IMG/VR virus record: IMGVR_UViG_3300037137_000454
Span: 1 to 21,732 of that record
Reading direction: 5' to 3' (one strand)
DNA: 21,732 nucleotides
Source of the DNA: a virus
The position numbers and the translations under genes are program-made. The notes under the pieces are model-generated. The model saw only the letters and a program-made list of their open reading frames with translations. It was not told the DNA's origin and did not search any database. Every line of letters begins with the position of its first letter. Position 1 is the first letter of the stretch. Of the stretch, positions 21,381 through 21,732 are shown in pieces.

Positions 21381-21386
21381 CCTCCT
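21381..21386 (-). promoter_or_regulatory. Ribosome binding site of the 47-residue peptide
   Basis: On the - strand AGGAGG lies 4 nt before the ATG at 21376 and overlaps the TAG stop of the Thr-Pro repeat gene (21385-21387). Confidence 0.78.
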
Positions 21387-21732
21387 ATGTCAGCGAATCA
21401 TGTCCCATAACCATCGGGTGTGTTTCGCCCGTAGCGGTCGGGGTTGGAGTTGGCGTCAAGGTTGGCGTTACAGTCGGAGTGGCTGTAAGAGTCGGGGTAG
21501 GTGTTGGCGTAGGTGTAAGCGTCGGTGTAGGCGTAGGTGTTGGCGTCGCGGTCGCGGTTGGGGTGGCGGTTTCGGTCGGCGTCGCGGTCAGCGTCGGTGT
21601 CGCGGGCTCGGTTGGTGTCGCGGTCTCGGTGGGGGTGGCCGTGAGCGTCGGCGTCGCGGTGGGCGTCGGGGTCGGCGTAAGTGTGGGTGTTGGAGTCAAC
21701 GTTGGAGTCGGCGTTACTGTTGGGGTAGCTGT
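21385..21732 (-). CDS. Thr-Pro repeat protein, 5'-truncated by the window edge
   Basis: The - strand frame is open from the right edge to TAG at 21385, so the N-terminus is outside the window. About 100 visible residues are Thr-Pro dipeptides with Ala, Leu, Val or Glu between them ([11 protein letters not shown] type), ending in [17 protein letters not shown]. Such repeats form extended, rigid linkers, often glycosylated in surface proteins. It may connect a membrane or capsid anchor to a surface domain, or be a linker of a longer upstream protein. No enzyme motif is visible. The next gene has its ribosome binding site over this stop codon. Confidence 0.6.
   Translation of the reverse strand, partial: TATPTVTPTPTLTPTPTLTPTPTPTATPTLTATPTETATPTEPATPTLTATPTETATPTATATPTPTPTPTLTPTPTPTPTLTATPTVTPTLTPTPTPTATGETHPMVMGHDSLT
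21431..21732 (-). repeat. Imperfect 6-nt tandem repeats coding for Thr-Pro
   Basis: On the + strand the stretch is made of variants of GTNGGN units (for example gtcggcgttggcgtaggtgt). They are in frame with the Thr-Pro gene. Units vary mainly in the third codon position, as expected for a coding repeat kept by selection on protein composition. It continues beyond the right edge. Confidence 0.75.

Noticed and set aside
21431-21732. The GT-rich repeats as a CRISPR array or satellite
   Set aside because: There are no spacers, and the units stay in frame with the Thr-Pro coding sequence.

Overview
The window is best read as part of a tailed dsDNA bacteriophage genome, probably from an uncultured phage. 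It has densely packed genes with 1 to 20 nt overlaps, AGGAGG-type ribosome binding sites, phage replication and recombination genes on the + strand, and virion and lysis genes on the - strand. A bacterial host is suggested by Shine-Dalgarno sites, a Tat signal, a lipobox and a GH24 lysozyme; nothing in the sequence names the host. No integrase, transposase or CRISPR array was seen.

Layout. Positions 3-2570 (+) hold a recombination module: the C-terminal part of a Sak4/RecA-like ATPase, a Cas4/RecB-like PD-(D/E)XK exonuclease, a small protein and a possible ssDNA-binding protein. Positions 2571-3113 carry a structured RNA block with three elements bearing recognisable tRNA T-arms, a nested long hairpin domain, a cloverleaf-like element with an encoded CCA end and a GC-rich hairpin. 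An uninterrupted reading frame also spans this whole block. Positions 3114-6553 (+) hold a uracil-DNA-glycosylase-like protein, several small proteins (zinc-finger-like, YozE-like, coiled-coil), an exported Fn3-like protein and a stand-alone 3'-5' exonuclease. Positions 6564-12971 (+) hold a zinc-ribbon protein, a Tat-signal protein, an RNA-ligase-like nucleotidyltransferase, a family A DNA polymerase lacking its exonuclease domain, a RepA-like ATPase/helicase, a deoxyribosyltransferase-like protein, a possible nucleotide hydrolase, a lipoprotein, a metallophosphoesterase and small Cys-rich proteins.

The - strand, from the right edge back to 12814, is one tightly coupled series: a Thr-Pro repeat protein cut by the edge, a 47-residue membrane peptide, a secreted or virion surface protein, two small membrane proteins (holin and spanin candidates), three small proteins, a GH24 endolysin, a 462-residue protein, a 1193-residue virion/ejection-type protein and a small zinc-finger-like protein. 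The two transcription units converge and overlap at about 12.8-13.0 kb.

How the parts may work together: the polymerase, the separate proofreading exonuclease and the RepA-like ATPase would form the replication core, and the Sak4-like ATPase plus exonuclease the recombination arm. The ligase, tRNA-like RNAs, deoxyribosyltransferase-like protein and exported proteins are candidates for host-takeover or counter-defence roles. The most unusual parts are the RNA block with its spanning frame, the Cys-rich insertion in the polymerase, and the Tat-signal gene that overlaps the ligase gene.
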